In this document: positions 48,301 through 56,993 of the stretch, piece after piece
How the letters are laid out: each line of letters starts with the position of its first letter
Position numbering within the stretch: the first letter of the stretch is position 1
Source of the DNA: an uncultured Tolumonas sp.
GTDB taxonomy: Bacteria; Pseudomonadota; Gammaproteobacteria; Enterobacterales; Aeromonadaceae
NCBI RefSeq assembly: GCF_963678185.1
Contig: NZ_OY782757.1
Coordinates: 1,251,001 to 1,315,000 of the forward strand
DNA: 64,000 nt
Direction of reading: 5' to 3'
Position numbers and translations under genes: made by a program
Notes under the pieces: model-generated
Told to the model about the DNA's origin: nothing
The model's input: only the letters and a program-made list of their open reading frames with translations
The model's database searches: none

Positions 48301-49087
48301 GTTCCTGCACATATTGGCGCAGCTCTTTCGGGCCCAGTGCGCAGTTCAGACCAAACGATAATGGTTCGGCATGACGCAACGAGTTATAGAAAGCTTCGGT
48401 GGTTTGGCCAGACAGCGTGCGGCCAGAGGCATCGGTGATGGTGCCAGAAATCATCACCGGCAATTTGAAACCCAGTTTGTCAAAAATGGTGTCGACTGCA
48501 AAAAATGCGGCTTTAGCATTCAGCGTATCAAAGATGGTTTCAATCATAATGATATCGACCCCACCCTCGATTAAGGCTTCGGTCGATTCTTTATAGGCGT
48601 CAACCAAAGCATCAAAGGTAACGTTACGTTTACCCGGGTCATTCACATCGGGTGAAATAGAGGCTGTACGGTTCGTCGGGCCTAAAACACCCGCCACAAA
48701 ACGCGGTTTTTCCGGCGTTTTCGCATTCCATTCATCCGCTACTTTACGCGCCAGACGAGCTGCTTCACGGTTAATTTCCGCTGACAGATCTTCCATCTGA
48801 TAATCAGCCATCGCGATACGCGTGGCATTAAAGCTGTTGGTTTCCAGAATATCCGCACCGGCCGCCAGATAAGCATCATGGATCGCCGCAATCACATCAG
48901 GTTTGGTCAGCACGAGTAAGTCGTTGTTGCCTTTCAGATCGGAAGGCCAATCGGCAAAACGCCCACCACGAAAGTCTGCTTCTTGTAGCTGATAACTTTG
49001 GATCATGGTGCCCATGCCACCATCAATGAGCAGAATACGTTCCTGTAATGACTGATGCAGTGCTGATGTATTTATCTTTACGACCAC
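45374..49087 (-). CDS. metH: Cobalamin-dependent methionine synthase
   Basis: MetH moves a methyl group from methyltetrahydrofolate to homocysteine through methylcobalamin. At 1237 residues it has the full modular length. In order: homocysteine-binding domain with zinc ligands in G-L-N-C-A-L-G and [10 protein letters not shown]; pterin-binding domain ([11 protein letters not shown]); cobalamin domains with the B12-ligand histidine in [11 protein letters not shown]; and the C-terminal AdoMet reactivation domain ([12 protein letters not shown]). The start is a GTG (49085-49087) with GAGGAA 6-7 bp upstream. It lies downstream of metA on the same strand. Confidence 0.98.
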   Translation of the reverse strand: MVVKINTSALHQSLQERILLIDGGMGTMIQSYQLQEADFRGGRFADWPSDLKGNNDLLVLTKPDVIAAIHDAYLAAGADILETNSFNATRIAMADYQMEDLSAEINREAARLARKVADEWNAKTPEKPRFVAGVLGPTNRTASISPDVNDPGKRNVTFDALVDAYKESTEALIEGGVDIIMIETIFDTLNAKAAFFAVDTIFDKLGFKLPVMISGTITDASGRTLSGQTTEAFYNSLRHAEPLSFGLNCALGPKELRQYVQELARISESYVSVHPNAGLPNAFGGYDLEADEMADHIREWAESGFLNMVGGCCGTTPEHIRAMAKAVAGIKPRELPTLPVACRLAGLEPLTIDENSMFVNVGERTNVTGSAKFKRLIKEEQYDEALDIARQQVISGAQIIDINMDEGMLDAQACMVRFLNLIASEPDISRVPIMIDSSKWEVIEAGLKCIQGKGIVNSISMKEGEEKFIAQAKLLRRYGAAVIVMAFDEVGQADTRARKFEICQRAYKILTEQVGFPPEDIIFDPNIFAVATGIDEHNNYAVDFIEAVKDIKTHLPHAMISGGVSNVSFSFRGNDQVREAIHSVFLYYTIQNGMDMGIVNAGQLAIYEDIPAELKEKVEAVVRNTHPGATEELLAIAEKYRGGAAQQAIDPREQEWRSWPVGKRLEHALVKGITDFIDEDTEEARQLAVKPIEVIEGPLMAGMNVVGDLFGAGKMFLPQVVKSARVMKRAVAYLQPYIEQGKSAGQSNGKIVMATVKGDVHDIGKNIVGVVLQCNNYEIVDLGVMVSCEKILQTAREQNADIIGLSGLITPSLDEMVYVAKEMERQGFKIPLMIGGATTSKAHTAVKIEQNYSEAVVYVSNASRAVGVVQNLLSAEQKAPFVERLREEYVRVREQHSRKQPRTPPVTLEAARANGLQLDWQNYQPPKPNMLGTKVIDDVSIATLREYIDWTPFFLSWELAGKYPRILQDEVVGEEATRLYHDALAMLDRLQATGEVKASGIIGLFAANRTGDDVEIYTDESRSQVLQTFHFLRQQTNKAMQARDGEVFPNYCLADFVAPKESGVADYFGGFAVTGGIGEAALAEAYKAAGDDYNAILIQAVCDRLAEAFAEYLHAQVRKEYWGYAADENLSNDDLIRENYQGIRPAPGYPACPEHTEKGLLWQLLNVEQAIGMQLTDSYAMLPAAAVSGFYFSHPQCKYFAVAGIQKDQVEDYAQRKGMTLTDAERWLGPNLGYDIE

Positions 49088-49111
49088 GGGGGCTTCCTCA
49101 ATATCGGTGAT

Positions 49112-49182
49112 GCAGATAATTCTGAAACGGGGTTGCCCGGCATCCTAGCCGGGACAACGCAATAATAACTGAGACGGGGTTG
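49112..49182. repeat. Imperfect direct repeats flanking a hairpin between metA and metH
   Basis: Two 24-bp copies (49112-49135 and 49159-49182) both end in ACGGGGTTG and agree at about 17 positions. Between them CCCGGC (49136-49141) and GCCGGG (49148-49153) form a 6-bp stem, extendable by flanking GTTG/CAAC. There is no U-run on either strand, so it is not a standard terminator. It fills most of the 98-bp gap. Confidence 0.5.
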
Positions 49183-49185
49183 GAA

Positions 49186-50133
49186 CTAAATTTCCCAGTT
49201 ACTTTCGTTTGATTTATGCGTCAGTGAATTTAAATCAAACGGTGTCAGCTGATAAACGTAATAGTTTAGCCAATTAGAGAATAACAGATGCCCATGACTG
49301 CGCCAGCTATGATGAGGCTGATTATCTGGGTTGTTGTTCGGGTAATAATTAGCTGGAATGAGCGGGTCAATACCCGCGGCTAAATCACGATGATATTCAT
49401 GGTGTAAGGTATCGGCATCATATTCTGGATGACCGGTAACAAACACCTGACGACAGTCTTTACTGGCCGCCAGATAAACACCCGCCTCATCTGATTCAGC
49501 AAAAATCCGTAAATCCGTATTCGCCCGCACGAAATCGCCATCGAAGGAGGCATAACGGGAATGCGGAGCCAGAAACACATCATCAAACCCTCGCACCAGC
49601 GGATCTTGCTGCTCCAGTTTGCGGTGATAATAAACCCCCGACAGTTTCACATCGCGAGTCTGTTTTTCCAGGCCATACAGCACTTTTAATGCCGCTTGTG
49701 CTGCCCAACAAAGAAACAGGGTCGACGTCACATTGTGCTTAGACCACTCAATGATCTTCACCAACGTATCAAAATAGACAACATCGTCAAATTGCACCAA
49801 ACCTAACGGTGCGCCAGTGATGATTAAGCCGTCATATTTATTATCTTTGATCTGGTCAAAATCCTGATAAAAGGTCTCAACATGGATCTTCGGCGTATTT
49901 TTAGATTCCCGGTCATCGATACGCAGCAAATCCACGATCACCTGCAAAGGTGAATTCGAGAGCATGCGCATCAACTGAATTTCCGTCTCAATTTTTTTCG
50001 GCATCAAATTCAATAACAACACTTTTAATGGCCGAATATCCTGGTGCGCAGCACGGCTGTCTGTCATCACGAAGATATTTTCTTCGGTCAGCACACCCGC
50101 AGCAGGCAATTGGTCGGGAATTTTGATTGGCAT
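49186..50133 (-). CDS. metA: Homoserine O-acyltransferase MetA
   Basis: MetA activates homoserine, normally with succinyl-CoA in gammaproteobacteria, as the first committed step of methionine synthesis. With the ATG at 50131-50133 (M-P-I-K-I-P-D, GGGAG 6 bp upstream) it has 315 residues. The catalytic Cys142 ([11 protein letters not shown]) falls at the E. coli position, and T-G-H-P-E-Y-D carries the catalytic His and Glu. E. coli MetA has 309 residues. The longer frame adds five codons with no support. Acyl preference (succinyl versus acetyl) cannot be told by eye. Confidence 0.97.
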   Translation of the reverse strand: MPIKIPDQLPAAGVLTEENIFVMTDSRAAHQDIRPLKVLLLNLMPKKIETEIQLMRMLSNSPLQVIVDLLRIDDRESKNTPKIHVETFYQDFDQIKDNKYDGLIITGAPLGLVQFDDVVYFDTLVKIIEWSKHNVTSTLFLCWAAQAALKVLYGLEKQTRDVKLSGVYYHRKLEQQDPLVRGFDDVFLAPHSRYASFDGDFVRANTDLRIFAESDEAGVYLAASKDCRQVFVTGHPEYDADTLHHEYHRDLAAGIDPLIPANYYPNNNPDNQPHHSWRSHGHLLFSNWLNYYVYQLTPFDLNSLTHKSNESNWEI

Positions 50134-50158
50134 GACTAGCTCCCACATCTATCAGTAA

Positions 50159-50182
50159 AAACGTCTGGACATCCAGAAGCCT
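50159..50182. promoter_or_regulatory. Three tandem MetJ-type boxes upstream of metA
   Basis: AAACGTCT, GGACATCC and AGAAGCCT (50159-50182) match the 8-bp MetJ box AGACGTCT at 7, 5 and 6 positions in direct succession. They lie 25-49 bp upstream of the metA start. MetJ with S-adenosylmethionine represses met genes through such tandem boxes. The remaining gap up to 50386 (about 200 bp) holds the promoters of metA and the HD-GYP gene and no further gene. Confidence 0.6.
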
Positions 50183-50386
50183 ACACCATCCAAGTTAGCC
50201 TGTCACCAGGATCTCTTTTTATATCCAATAACAAAGATACGTTGGCGGAAATGTGGCTGATCATCGCAGCAAAATATTCTTACTGAATTACTTGATGAAA
50301 CTTTTGCGACATCCGAAACAACAAATGCTTCTCTTGATCGCCCCCATCCAGTAACCTAAGTGCAGGTTTAAGTATTACATGATGTT

Positions 50387-51664
50387 ATGGCAGAACTCCG
50401 TATATCCGTCGATCGATTACAAATCGGAAACTATATCAAGCTGCCTCTCAGCTGGCGGGATCACCCGTTCCTGCTTTCCAGCTTTATGATCAAGAAAGAA
50501 GAGCAGATCCAATTGATTCGTCAACTTGGATTAAAGCATGTCTTCATCATCCCGGAAAAATCTGACGCCCCGCCTAAACCTGCTGAAATCTTAGAAATGC
50601 CACAAAGTGACATTGATCTCGATGATGAGATCGTGACACTGCAGGAAAATATGCAGGCAGAAAAGTTACAGCGTATTGAGCAGATGAAAGAGTATCGGCG
50701 CAATGTGCAAAAAACGGAACAGTCGTTCAATCGTTCACTCGCACAGATGCGGGCTCTAATTAATAAACTGCAGAACCGGCCGTTAAATGCCATTCGTGAA
50801 GCACACGAGTTGGTGGAAGATATCACCACGCAATTGATGCAAGCTGACCAGATGGTGCTGCACCTGATGTCAGACTCACCGGAAGGTGAAAGCCTCTATT
50901 ACCATACGCTAAACGTGGCCATGTTATCGATGTTGCTGGCCAAACAATGCGGTAAAACCGCAGAAGAGATCAAACTGCTCGGTATGGCAGCAGTATTTCA
51001 CGATATTGGCAAAATCAAAATCCCCACGCAGATCCTGAGAAAAACAGAACCGCTGACCAAACCGGAAGAAAATCTGTATAAGATGCATCCGCGTTATAGC
51101 CTGAGTTTGTTGGATTTAGCGCAGGAATTTCCCGCACAGGCAAAAGGATTAATACTAAAACATCATGAACGGCTTGATGGTTCGGGTTATCCGGAAGGGT
51201 TAGTTGCTTCGCAGATCGATGATCTCAGTCAGTTAATGGCCGTGATCGATGAGTATGACTCGTTATGTCATCCGCAAATTGGCGGAAAAGCCGCCGCGAC
51301 ACCGCATACGGTGTTGTCGTTCATGTTCAAACACAAAACCAAACAGCTCAATAAAGACTATATCGGTTTACTCATCAAACATTTGGGTATTTATCCACCT
51401 GGTAGCGTGGTTGAATTATCGAATGGTCAAGTTGGGCTGGTGATGTCGGTCAATAGCCAGCGTCTATTATATCCTTCAGTGCTTATTTACGATGCAGCCA
51501 TCCCGCGCACTGAAGCTGCCGTGGTCGATTTGGAAAATATGAATTTAAGCATCAAGCGTGTGCTGTTGCCGTCCCGTTTACCGCAAGAAATCTTTGATTA
51601 TCTGAGTCCGCGAACTCGCATCAGTTACTTCTTTGACTCCTCAAGTGGAACCAGTGGTAGCTGA
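50387..51664 (+). CDS. HD-GYP domain protein with DUF3391 (probable cyclic-di-GMP phosphodiesterase)
   Basis: HD-GYP enzymes hydrolyse cyclic-di-GMP to GMP. The 425-residue protein has an N-terminal DUF3391-type domain (about 1-120: I-S-V-D-R-L-Q-I-G-N-Y-I) with a helical extension. The HD-GYP domain spans about 150-330, and a C-terminal beta region follows. The metal-site residues are present: His205-Asp206 in H-D-I-G-K, and His259-His260 followed by E-R-L-D-G-S-G-Y-P with the defining Gly267-Tyr268-Pro269. It is cytoplasmic, with no membrane segment. It appears to be monocistronic or co-transcribed with the CinA-like gene 40 bp downstream. With the GGDEF protein at 5670 the window codes for both synthesis and breakdown of this messenger. 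Confidence 0.92.
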   Translation: MAELRISVDRLQIGNYIKLPLSWRDHPFLLSSFMIKKEEQIQLIRQLGLKHVFIIPEKSDAPPKPAEILEMPQSDIDLDDEIVTLQENMQAEKLQRIEQMKEYRRNVQKTEQSFNRSLAQMRALINKLQNRPLNAIREAHELVEDITTQLMQADQMVLHLMSDSPEGESLYYHTLNVAMLSMLLAKQCGKTAEEIKLLGMAAVFHDIGKIKIPTQILRKTEPLTKPEENLYKMHPRYSLSLLDLAQEFPAQAKGLILKHHERLDGSGYPEGLVASQIDDLSQLMAVIDEYDSLCHPQIGGKAAATPHTVLSFMFKHKTKQLNKDYIGLLIKHLGIYPPGSVVELSNGQVGLVMSVNSQRLLYPSVLIYDAAIPRTEAAVVDLENMNLSIKRVLLPSRLPQEIFDYLSPRTRISYFFDSSSGTSGS

Positions 51665-51704
51665 TCGTTAGCATTTCTATGCTTAACTCAATATTGGTAT
51701 CCTC

Positions 51705-52862
51705 ATGATTATTGAAATTATTACCACCGGTGATGAAGTCCTCACCGGTTTTACCGTTGACACCAATGCGTCATGGTTAAGTCTGCAGCTGTTGGAACAA
51801 GGCTGGCAAGTTAGGCGTCGGCAAACCGTCGGTGACCGGATGGATGATTTAACGAATCTGTTGCAAGAACGCAGTCTGATTGCTGATGTCATTATTTTTA
51901 ATGGTGGTCTCGGCCCAACATCCGATGACAAAACCACCGATGCCGTTGCCCAAGTTGCTGGTGTGCCTCAAGAACTCAACACCGACTGGTTGGCCAATAT
52001 GGAGCAGAAGTTTTCTAATCGCGGACGCGCTATGCCAATCAGTAACCGCAAACAAGCGATGTTACCGCAAGGTGCTGCAGTGCTCGATAACCCGATCGGC
52101 ACAGCATGTGGCTTTAAGTTACAAATCAACAAAGCCTTATGTTATTTCACCCCCGGTGTACCGAACGAATTTAAGCAAATGGTGCAGCAGCAAATCATTC
52201 CCGATCTGCAAAAACATTACCCTTCCGGTGCCGCTACCGTTCGTCGTTATTTCACCTTTGGGATTTCAGAATCATCCTTAAGTGACCAGTTAGATACGCT
52301 CAGCTGGCCAGCGCATATTGAATTAGGCTATCGCTCATCCATGCCGATCATTGAGATGAAGCTGATAAGCCAAGACTCTGATGCCGATTTTGATACCGCG
52401 GAAAAACAGCTGTTATCGGTGATCACGCCCTATCTGGTGGCATCAGGCCAACTCGATATGCCGAACACCTTAGCTGAACTGTTACAAGGGCCGCTGGAAA
52501 TACTGGAAGGTGGCACCTATGGGCAACTGTTGTCAGATCTAGCACCAGCGATCTCGCAGCTCTGTGGTGATTACCATGCTCATTTACCAGACAGTGCTGA
52601 TGAGTTACTACAGCACATTCAACATCACTCCCGTCTGACATTAGCGATTGGTTCCGCCACTGAACAACGTTACCCAATTGCCTTGTGGGATGGTTTGCAT
52701 GGCTGGGCCCAGACCTTATATGTCCGAACACTGGATGTGACCTTACAGCGCCGGATTATCTCGTTTGCAGCCCAAGACATGCTACGCCGTTACTTGCTGA
52801 AACTACCGGCACTGGGTGAATACCAAACACTGCAGCGTACCGATAGTTCATATCGCCCTTAA
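51705..52862 (+). CDS. CinA-like protein related to E. coli YfaY
   Basis: The N-terminal domain (about 1-170) is the CinA/molybdopterin-binding fold, with E-I-I-T-T-G-D-E-V-L-T-G, N-G-G-L-G-P-T-S-D-D and the P-G-V-P-N-E-F segment. The remainder (to residue 385) is like the divergent second half of E. coli YfaY and lacks the clear PncC motifs of active NMN deamidases. CinA-family proteins act on pyridine nucleotides such as ADP-ribose or NMN; the activity of YfaY-type members is not established to my knowledge. ATG at 51705 gives the expected N-terminus. Confidence 0.85.
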   Translation: MIIEIITTGDEVLTGFTVDTNASWLSLQLLEQGWQVRRRQTVGDRMDDLTNLLQERSLIADVIIFNGGLGPTSDDKTTDAVAQVAGVPQELNTDWLANMEQKFSNRGRAMPISNRKQAMLPQGAAVLDNPIGTACGFKLQINKALCYFTPGVPNEFKQMVQQQIIPDLQKHYPSGAATVRRYFTFGISESSLSDQLDTLSWPAHIELGYRSSMPIIEMKLISQDSDADFDTAEKQLLSVITPYLVASGQLDMPNTLAELLQGPLEILEGGTYGQLLSDLAPAISQLCGDYHAHLPDSADELLQHIQHHSRLTLAIGSATEQRYPIALWDGLHGWAQTLYVRTLDVTLQRRIISFAAQDMLRRYLLKLPALGEYQTLQRTDSSYRP

Positions 52863-52871
52863 CAGACCTCT

Positions 52872-52903
52872 GGCAGTATCTCTTTTGTAGAAGAGATACT
52901 GCC
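52872..52903. terminator. Stem-loop between convergent cinA-like and YCII genes
   Basis: GGCAGTATCTCTT (52872-52884) pairs perfectly with AAGAGATACTGCC (52891-52903) around a 6-nt loop. U-runs are poor on both strands, but the position between two converging genes and the 13-bp stem suggest a transcript end shared by both. Confidence 0.6.
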
Positions 52904-52910
52904 TGTGCGT

Positions 52911-53201
52911 TTACACACCCAGCAAATTACGGAACTCATCCCCCACCATCGTTGGCATAAATTCGGTGATCTCATAATCAGCTAGTTTATGCAGATGGAA
53001 TGGGTCTGCTGCCAAGATCGGTTCCAGTGTCTCCATGCTTTCAGAGCGAGCCAGGATAATACCGCCAGTTCTCGGTACTTTGCGCCCGGAAGCAATAAAA
53101 TGACCCGCCGCATATTGTTCTTGTAAGTAGGTTTTATGCGCATCCATATGCGCTTCAATCTGTGCAATATCGGTTTTATAAGTGATAGAAACAATGAACA
53201 T
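52911..53201 (-). CDS. YCII-family small protein
   Basis: A 96-residue ferredoxin-like alpha/beta protein of the YciI superfamily. The family's conserved histidine and aspartate, proposed as an active-site pair, are visible in D-A-H-K-T-Y-L-Q and in A-A-D-P-F-H-L-H. The G-R-K-V-P-R-T-G-G-I-I-L segment is also typical. Some relatives are dehalogenase- or muconolactone-isomerase-like, but the function of this type is unknown. A GAGGTG ribosome binding site lies upstream. The gene stands alone between a convergent CinA-like gene and a divergent GNAT gene. Confidence 0.85.
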   Translation of the reverse strand: MFIVSITYKTDIAQIEAHMDAHKTYLQEQYAAGHFIASGRKVPRTGGIILARSESMETLEPILAADPFHLHKLADYEITEFMPTMVGDEFRNLLGV

Positions 53202-53274
53202 AATGCACCTCCGCTCGAATAATACAGGTTAAGATTAAACCTCATTCTGTATTTAGTATCAGTCAGTTATTCGT

Positions 53275-53781
53275 ATGATGCCACCGCTATCCACACGCCG
53301 ATTATGTTTACAGCCGCTGGTCTTACAAGATGTGGACGCAATCCGAGAAATAACGCGCGACCCTATCTTTATTCAGGCGAGCCATCATTGCCTGATGCCA
53401 ACATCAGATAACCAGTTATTACGCTGGGCTATCGAACAACAAAAACAACATCAGAATGGGAAGGGTTGTTGTTATGCCGTCCGAGATACCAAAGGGAAAG
53501 CGCTGATCGGATTAGTAATGTTGCAATCAAAAGCAGATCGTATGGAACTGAGTTATTGGTTAAGCCCATCGTATTGGCGACAAGGTTTAATGACCGAAGC
53601 GGTATCTTGTGTGCTCAGTGAATGGCTGCGTACTTATCCTCAAATTCCTGTGTATTCCAATTCTAATATCAACAATTTAGCCTCTATCGCTTTATTGAAG
53701 AAAATGGGAATGCAGATGGTGAATACTGAAGAGAAAAATGATACGCGAGAGTTTGTTTTAGGCGGAAGATATAAAGATTGA
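53275..53781 (+). CDS. GNAT-family acetyltransferase of the RimJ/RimL type
   Basis: A 168-residue acetyltransferase (Acetyltransf_3 type). Its order of motifs (T-R-R-L-C-L-Q-P-L at the N-terminus, Y-W-L-S-P-S-Y-W-R-Q-G-L-M-T-E-A, then N-I-N-N-L-A-S-I-A-L-L-K-K-M-G) matches enzymes acetylating ribosomal protein N-termini and many small-molecule relatives. The substrate is not deducible. The ribosome binding site is weak; a second ATG follows directly at 53278. Its stop codon lies inside the hairpin at 53780-53803. Confidence 0.82.
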   Translation: MMPPLSTRRLCLQPLVLQDVDAIREITRDPIFIQASHHCLMPTSDNQLLRWAIEQQKQHQNGKGCCYAVRDTKGKALIGLVMLQSKADRMELSYWLSPSYWRQGLMTEAVSCVLSEWLRTYPQIPVYSNSNINNLASIALLKKMGMQMVNTEEKNDTREFVLGGRYKD

Positions 53782-53803
53782 TGACCCCAGTTATGGGGTC
53801 ATC
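53780..53803. terminator. Hairpin between convergent GNAT and FkpA genes
   Basis: GATGACCCC (53780-53788) and GGGGTCATC (53795-53803) form a perfect 9-bp stem with a 6-nt loop, overlapping the GNAT stop codon. Neither strand has a strong U-run, so termination is probable but not certain. Confidence 0.5.
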
Positions 53804-53815
53804 AACTAAGCAGAC

Positions 53816-54601
53816 TTATTTTTTCGCTTCAGTTTTAGCTGGTGCGTCAGCAGCTTTAACCTGATCTTTCACGATTTCCAGCAATTCAACTTCAAATACC
53901 AGTACAGAGTTTGGCGGAATAGTACCGGCACCCTGTTCGCCATAAGCCAGTGCGGCAGGCAGAGTGAATTTGAATTTAGAACCAACAGGCATCAGCTGTA
54001 CACCTTCAGTCCAACCTGGAATGACGTGATCCAGTGGGAATTCAGCTGGCTCTTTACGATCATAAGAACTGTCGAATTTAGTGCCATCCGGCAGCGTACC
54101 CAGATAATGCACACGAACTACATCGCTGGCTTTTGGTTTTTCACCAGTACCCATCTTCAGCACTTCATATTGCAGACCTGATTGCGTTACTGTCACGCCA
54201 GCTTTTTTCGCGTTATCTTCCAGGTATTTTTTACCTTTCTCTAAACTTGATTTAGCATCAGTTTCAGCTTTTTTAGTCGCAGCTTCGTTAACCTTTTGAT
54301 CATACGCTTTCAGCGCTTTTTCAATATCAGCGTCGCTCATCTGGGCTTTTTTCGCCAGACCATCTTTCACGCCATTCATGATCATGTCGTTATCTAATTT
54401 CACGCCCAAATCCTGTTGGCGGGAAAGTGTTGAATTAATATAACGGCCCATAGACAAACCAATCGCGTAAGCAGATTGTTGTTCAAATGTTTTTAACTCA
54501 ACTTTGTCGGCAACTGGTGCTTTTGGCTCATCTTTCTGACAAGCAGTCATGGATACTGCAACCGCAACCGCCAACAAAGACATCTTGATCATTTTTTGCA
54601 T
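53816..54601 (-). CDS. fkpA: FkpA-type peptidyl-prolyl isomerase, probably a lipoprotein
   Basis: FkpA is an envelope chaperone and proline isomerase. The 261-residue product has an N-terminal dimerisation helix region (about 35-135) and a C-terminal FKBP domain (about 140-245) with V-H-Y-L-G-T-L-P-D-G-T-K-F-D-S-S and V-I-P-G-W-T-E-G, then an Ala/Lys-rich tail. E. coli FkpA has an ordinary signal peptide. This one reads S-M-T-A-C-Q-K-D near residue 22, a plausible lipobox, so it may be lipid-anchored. I chose the ATG at 54599-54601 because GGAG lies 6 bp upstream; a GTG four codons earlier overlaps that site. It diverges from slyX, as in E. coli. Confidence 0.92.
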   Translation of the reverse strand: MQKMIKMSLLAVAVAVSMTACQKDEPKAPVADKVELKTFEQQSAYAIGLSMGRYINSTLSRQQDLGVKLDNDMIMNGVKDGLAKKAQMSDADIEKALKAYDQKVNEAATKKAETDAKSSLEKGKKYLEDNAKKAGVTVTQSGLQYEVLKMGTGEKPKASDVVRVHYLGTLPDGTKFDSSYDRKEPAEFPLDHVIPGWTEGVQLMPVGSKFKFTLPAALAYGEQGAGTIPPNSVLVFEVELLEIVKDQVKAADAPAKTEAKK

Positions 54602-54773
54602 TATTTTCTCCACGAGAAGGATTCCGGCTCTCTGTTTATCGGTAAAGAGAGGCTGACCTAGGCAAGCGCCTTATACTAACGCCAGTTGTAAATGAACAAC
54701 AGGCAAATAAAGGTAATTGTGAGAAAAATGATACGGAATATAATGCAGAGGATAAATACCAAAGAGCGTACCG

Positions 54774-55007
54774 ATGTCACATATAAACGAGCAAAACAAA
54801 CATCTGGAAGATCGGATTGAAGAACTAGAAAGCCGCTTAGCTTTCCAAGACGATACAATTGAACAACTTAACCAAGCACTGGCCATGCAACAGCAAGATA
54901 TGGATAAGTTACGCCATCAGATGGGTTTGATTGCAACCCGCATGAAAGAGATGGTGGTCAGTCAAGTAGCGAGTCAAAGCGAAGAGACACCGCCGCCGCA
55001 TTACTGA
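54774..55007 (+). CDS. slyX: SlyX family protein
   Basis: A 77-residue coiled-coil protein matching SlyX in length and pattern (E-D-R-I-E-E-L-E-S-R-L-A-F-Q-D-D-T-I-E-Q-L-N), with the conserved proline-rich end P-P-P-H-Y. Its function is not established. Location next to fkpA is conserved in gammaproteobacteria. It ends 27 bp before a strong bidirectional terminator. Confidence 0.94.
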   Translation: MSHINEQNKHLEDRIEELESRLAFQDDTIEQLNQALAMQQQDMDKLRHQMGLIATRMKEMVVSQVASQSEETPPPHY

Positions 55008-55034
55008 GCTAAATATCCGTAATAAAACGCCAAA

Positions 55035-55070
55035 AATAAAAAACCGCCAGACATTCGGCGGTTTTTTATT
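55035..55070. terminator. Bidirectional intrinsic terminator between slyX and glnS
   Basis: AATAAAAAACCGCC (55035-55048) and GGCGGTTTTTTATT (55057-55070) are perfect 14-bp arms with an 8-nt loop. U-runs occur on both strands, ending convergent slyX and glnS. Confidence 0.94.
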
Positions 55071-55083
55071 GGCTCAGGAAAAA

Positions 55084-56754
55084 TTACGCTTCCTGTTTGG
55101 TCCAAGTATCACGCAAAGCAACGGTCAGGTTAAAGACCATTTTTTCTGGTGAAGACAGTTTATTATCCACACAGAAATAACCTTCACGCTCAAACTGATA
55201 CGCAAACTCAGGCTGTGCGGTGCTCAAGGATGGTTCCAGCTTAGCATGCGCCACAATACGCAGTGATTCTGGATTGATAGTGCTCAGGAAATCGTCTGCC
55301 GCGCCCGGATTCGCGACGCTGAACAGGCGATCATACAAACGCACTTCGACATCCAATGCATGAGCAGCTGATACCCAGTGGATAACGCCTTTCACTTTAC
55401 GACCATCGGCAGGGTTAGTGCCCAAGGTGTCGCGGTCACAAGAACAATACAGCGTAGTGATATTACCTTCCGCATCTTTTTCAACGCGTTCCGCCTTAAT
55501 GATGTAAGCGTGGCGCAGACGCACTTCTTTACCCATCACCAGACGTTTGTATTGCTTGTTGGCTTCTTCACGGAAATCAGCGCGATCAATAAAGATTTCG
55601 CGGCTGAATGGCACACTGCGTTCGCCCGCTTCCGGAATATTCGGATGATTCGCAATGGTCAGGTTTTCCACCAAATCTTCCGGATAGTTTTCCAACACCA
55701 CACGCAGCGGGTCTAACACAGCCATGGCGCGTGGTGCGCGTTCGTTCAGATCTTCACGAATGCACGACTCCAGTGAACTCATCTCAACAGTGTTGTCTTG
55801 TTTAGTCACACCGATACGATGACAAAACTCACGGATCGCTTCCGGCGTATAACCACGGCGACGCAGGCCCGATACGGTCGGCATACGCGGGTCATCCCAC
55901 CCTTCCACAATACCTTCTGTCACCAGCTGGTTCAGCTTACGCTTCGACATGATGGCATATTCGAGATTCAGGCGACTGAACTCGTATTGACGCGGATGGC
56001 AAGGGATAGAGATGTTATCCAGCACCCAATCATACAGACGACGGTTGTCTTGGAATTCCAGCGTACAGATGGAATGCGTGATGCCTTCCAAGGCGTCCGA
56101 AATACAGTGGGTAAAATCGTACATCGGATAGATGCACCATTTGTTGCCCGTCTGATGATGTTCCGCGAATTTGATACGGTAGATAACCGGATCGCGCATG
56201 ACAAAAAATGAAGATGCCATATCAATTTTGGCACGCAGGCAGGCTTCGCCTTCCTGGAAACCACCATTTTTCATTTTTTCAAACAGCGCGAGGTTTTCTT
56301 CGATGCTACGATCGCGGAATGGGCTGTTCTTACCCGGTTGCGTCAAGGTGCCACGATATTCGCGGATCTGATCAGCTGTCAGCTCGTCAACATAAGCGAG
56401 CCCTTTATTGATCAACTCAATAGCATAGGCGTGCAGTTGTTCAAAATAATCCGAGGAGTAACGCACCGCGCCATTCCACTGAAAACCTAACCATTGCACA
56501 TCACGCTGAATTGATTCGACATATTCCACTTCCTCTTTCGCAGGGTTAGTGTCATCGAAACGCAGGTTGCAAGTGCCCTGATAATCGCGGGCAATGCCAA
56601 AATTCAGACAGATGGATTTCGCATGGCCGATATGCAAATAGCCGTTAGGCTCGGGTGGGAAACGGGTTGCCACAGAGCTGTGTTTGCCGCTAGCCAGATC
56701 TTCATCAATGATCTGACGGATAAAATTGGTTGGTCGATGCTCCGCTTGGGTCAT
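55084..56754 (-). CDS. glnS: Glutaminyl-tRNA synthetase
   Basis: GlnS charges tRNA-Gln with glutamine. The 556-residue class I synthetase has the [13 protein letters not shown] motif near residue 35, the M-S-K-R-K-L motif (KMSKS equivalent) near 270, and a C-terminal anticodon-binding beta-barrel. Of two adjacent ATGs I prefer the second (56752-56754): GAGG then lies 6 bp upstream, against 3 bp for the first. The 240-bp gap upstream to nagE holds the glnS promoter and the nagE terminator, with no gene seen. Confidence 0.98.
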   Translation of the reverse strand: MTQAEHRPTNFIRQIIDEDLASGKHSSVATRFPPEPNGYLHIGHAKSICLNFGIARDYQGTCNLRFDDTNPAKEEVEYVESIQRDVQWLGFQWNGAVRYSSDYFEQLHAYAIELINKGLAYVDELTADQIREYRGTLTQPGKNSPFRDRSIEENLALFEKMKNGGFQEGEACLRAKIDMASSFFVMRDPVIYRIKFAEHHQTGNKWCIYPMYDFTHCISDALEGITHSICTLEFQDNRRLYDWVLDNISIPCHPRQYEFSRLNLEYAIMSKRKLNQLVTEGIVEGWDDPRMPTVSGLRRRGYTPEAIREFCHRIGVTKQDNTVEMSSLESCIREDLNERAPRAMAVLDPLRVVLENYPEDLVENLTIANHPNIPEAGERSVPFSREIFIDRADFREEANKQYKRLVMGKEVRLRHAYIIKAERVEKDAEGNITTLYCSCDRDTLGTNPADGRKVKGVIHWVSAAHALDVEVRLYDRLFSVANPGAADDFLSTINPESLRIVAHAKLEPSLSTAQPEFAYQFEREGYFCVDNKLSSPEKMVFNLTVALRDTWTKQEA

Positions 56755-56926
56755 CATTCACCTCGGATAGTGATTATCTTTTTGTATACGTTAACCGAGT
56801 ATCATCCATATTTATGACACTGCGCTCAATAGGTATTTACCAAATCAAAAGCCTGAATAACGAAAGCAGGTCATATTACCTAACCATTTGTACGATAAGT
56901 GTGCAGGCAAGATGATTTGTTGCATA

Positions 56927-56964
56927 AAACAAAGCCACTGTCGGAAAATCGGACAGTGGCTTTG
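56927..56964 (-). terminator. Intrinsic terminator of nagE
   Basis: CAAAGCCACTGTC (56930-56942) and GACAGTGGCTTTG (56952-56964) form a perfect 13-bp stem with a 9-nt loop, 30 bp after the nagE stop. On the minus strand the stem runs into TTTTAT. Confidence 0.82.
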
Positions 56965-56993
56965 CAGGTATAACAAGTTCCAATGATTTGTTT

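Noticed and set aside
56755-56993. Short open frames in the glnS-nagE gap
   Set aside because: No ribosome binding site or conserved pattern; the region is better explained by the glnS promoter and the nagE terminator.
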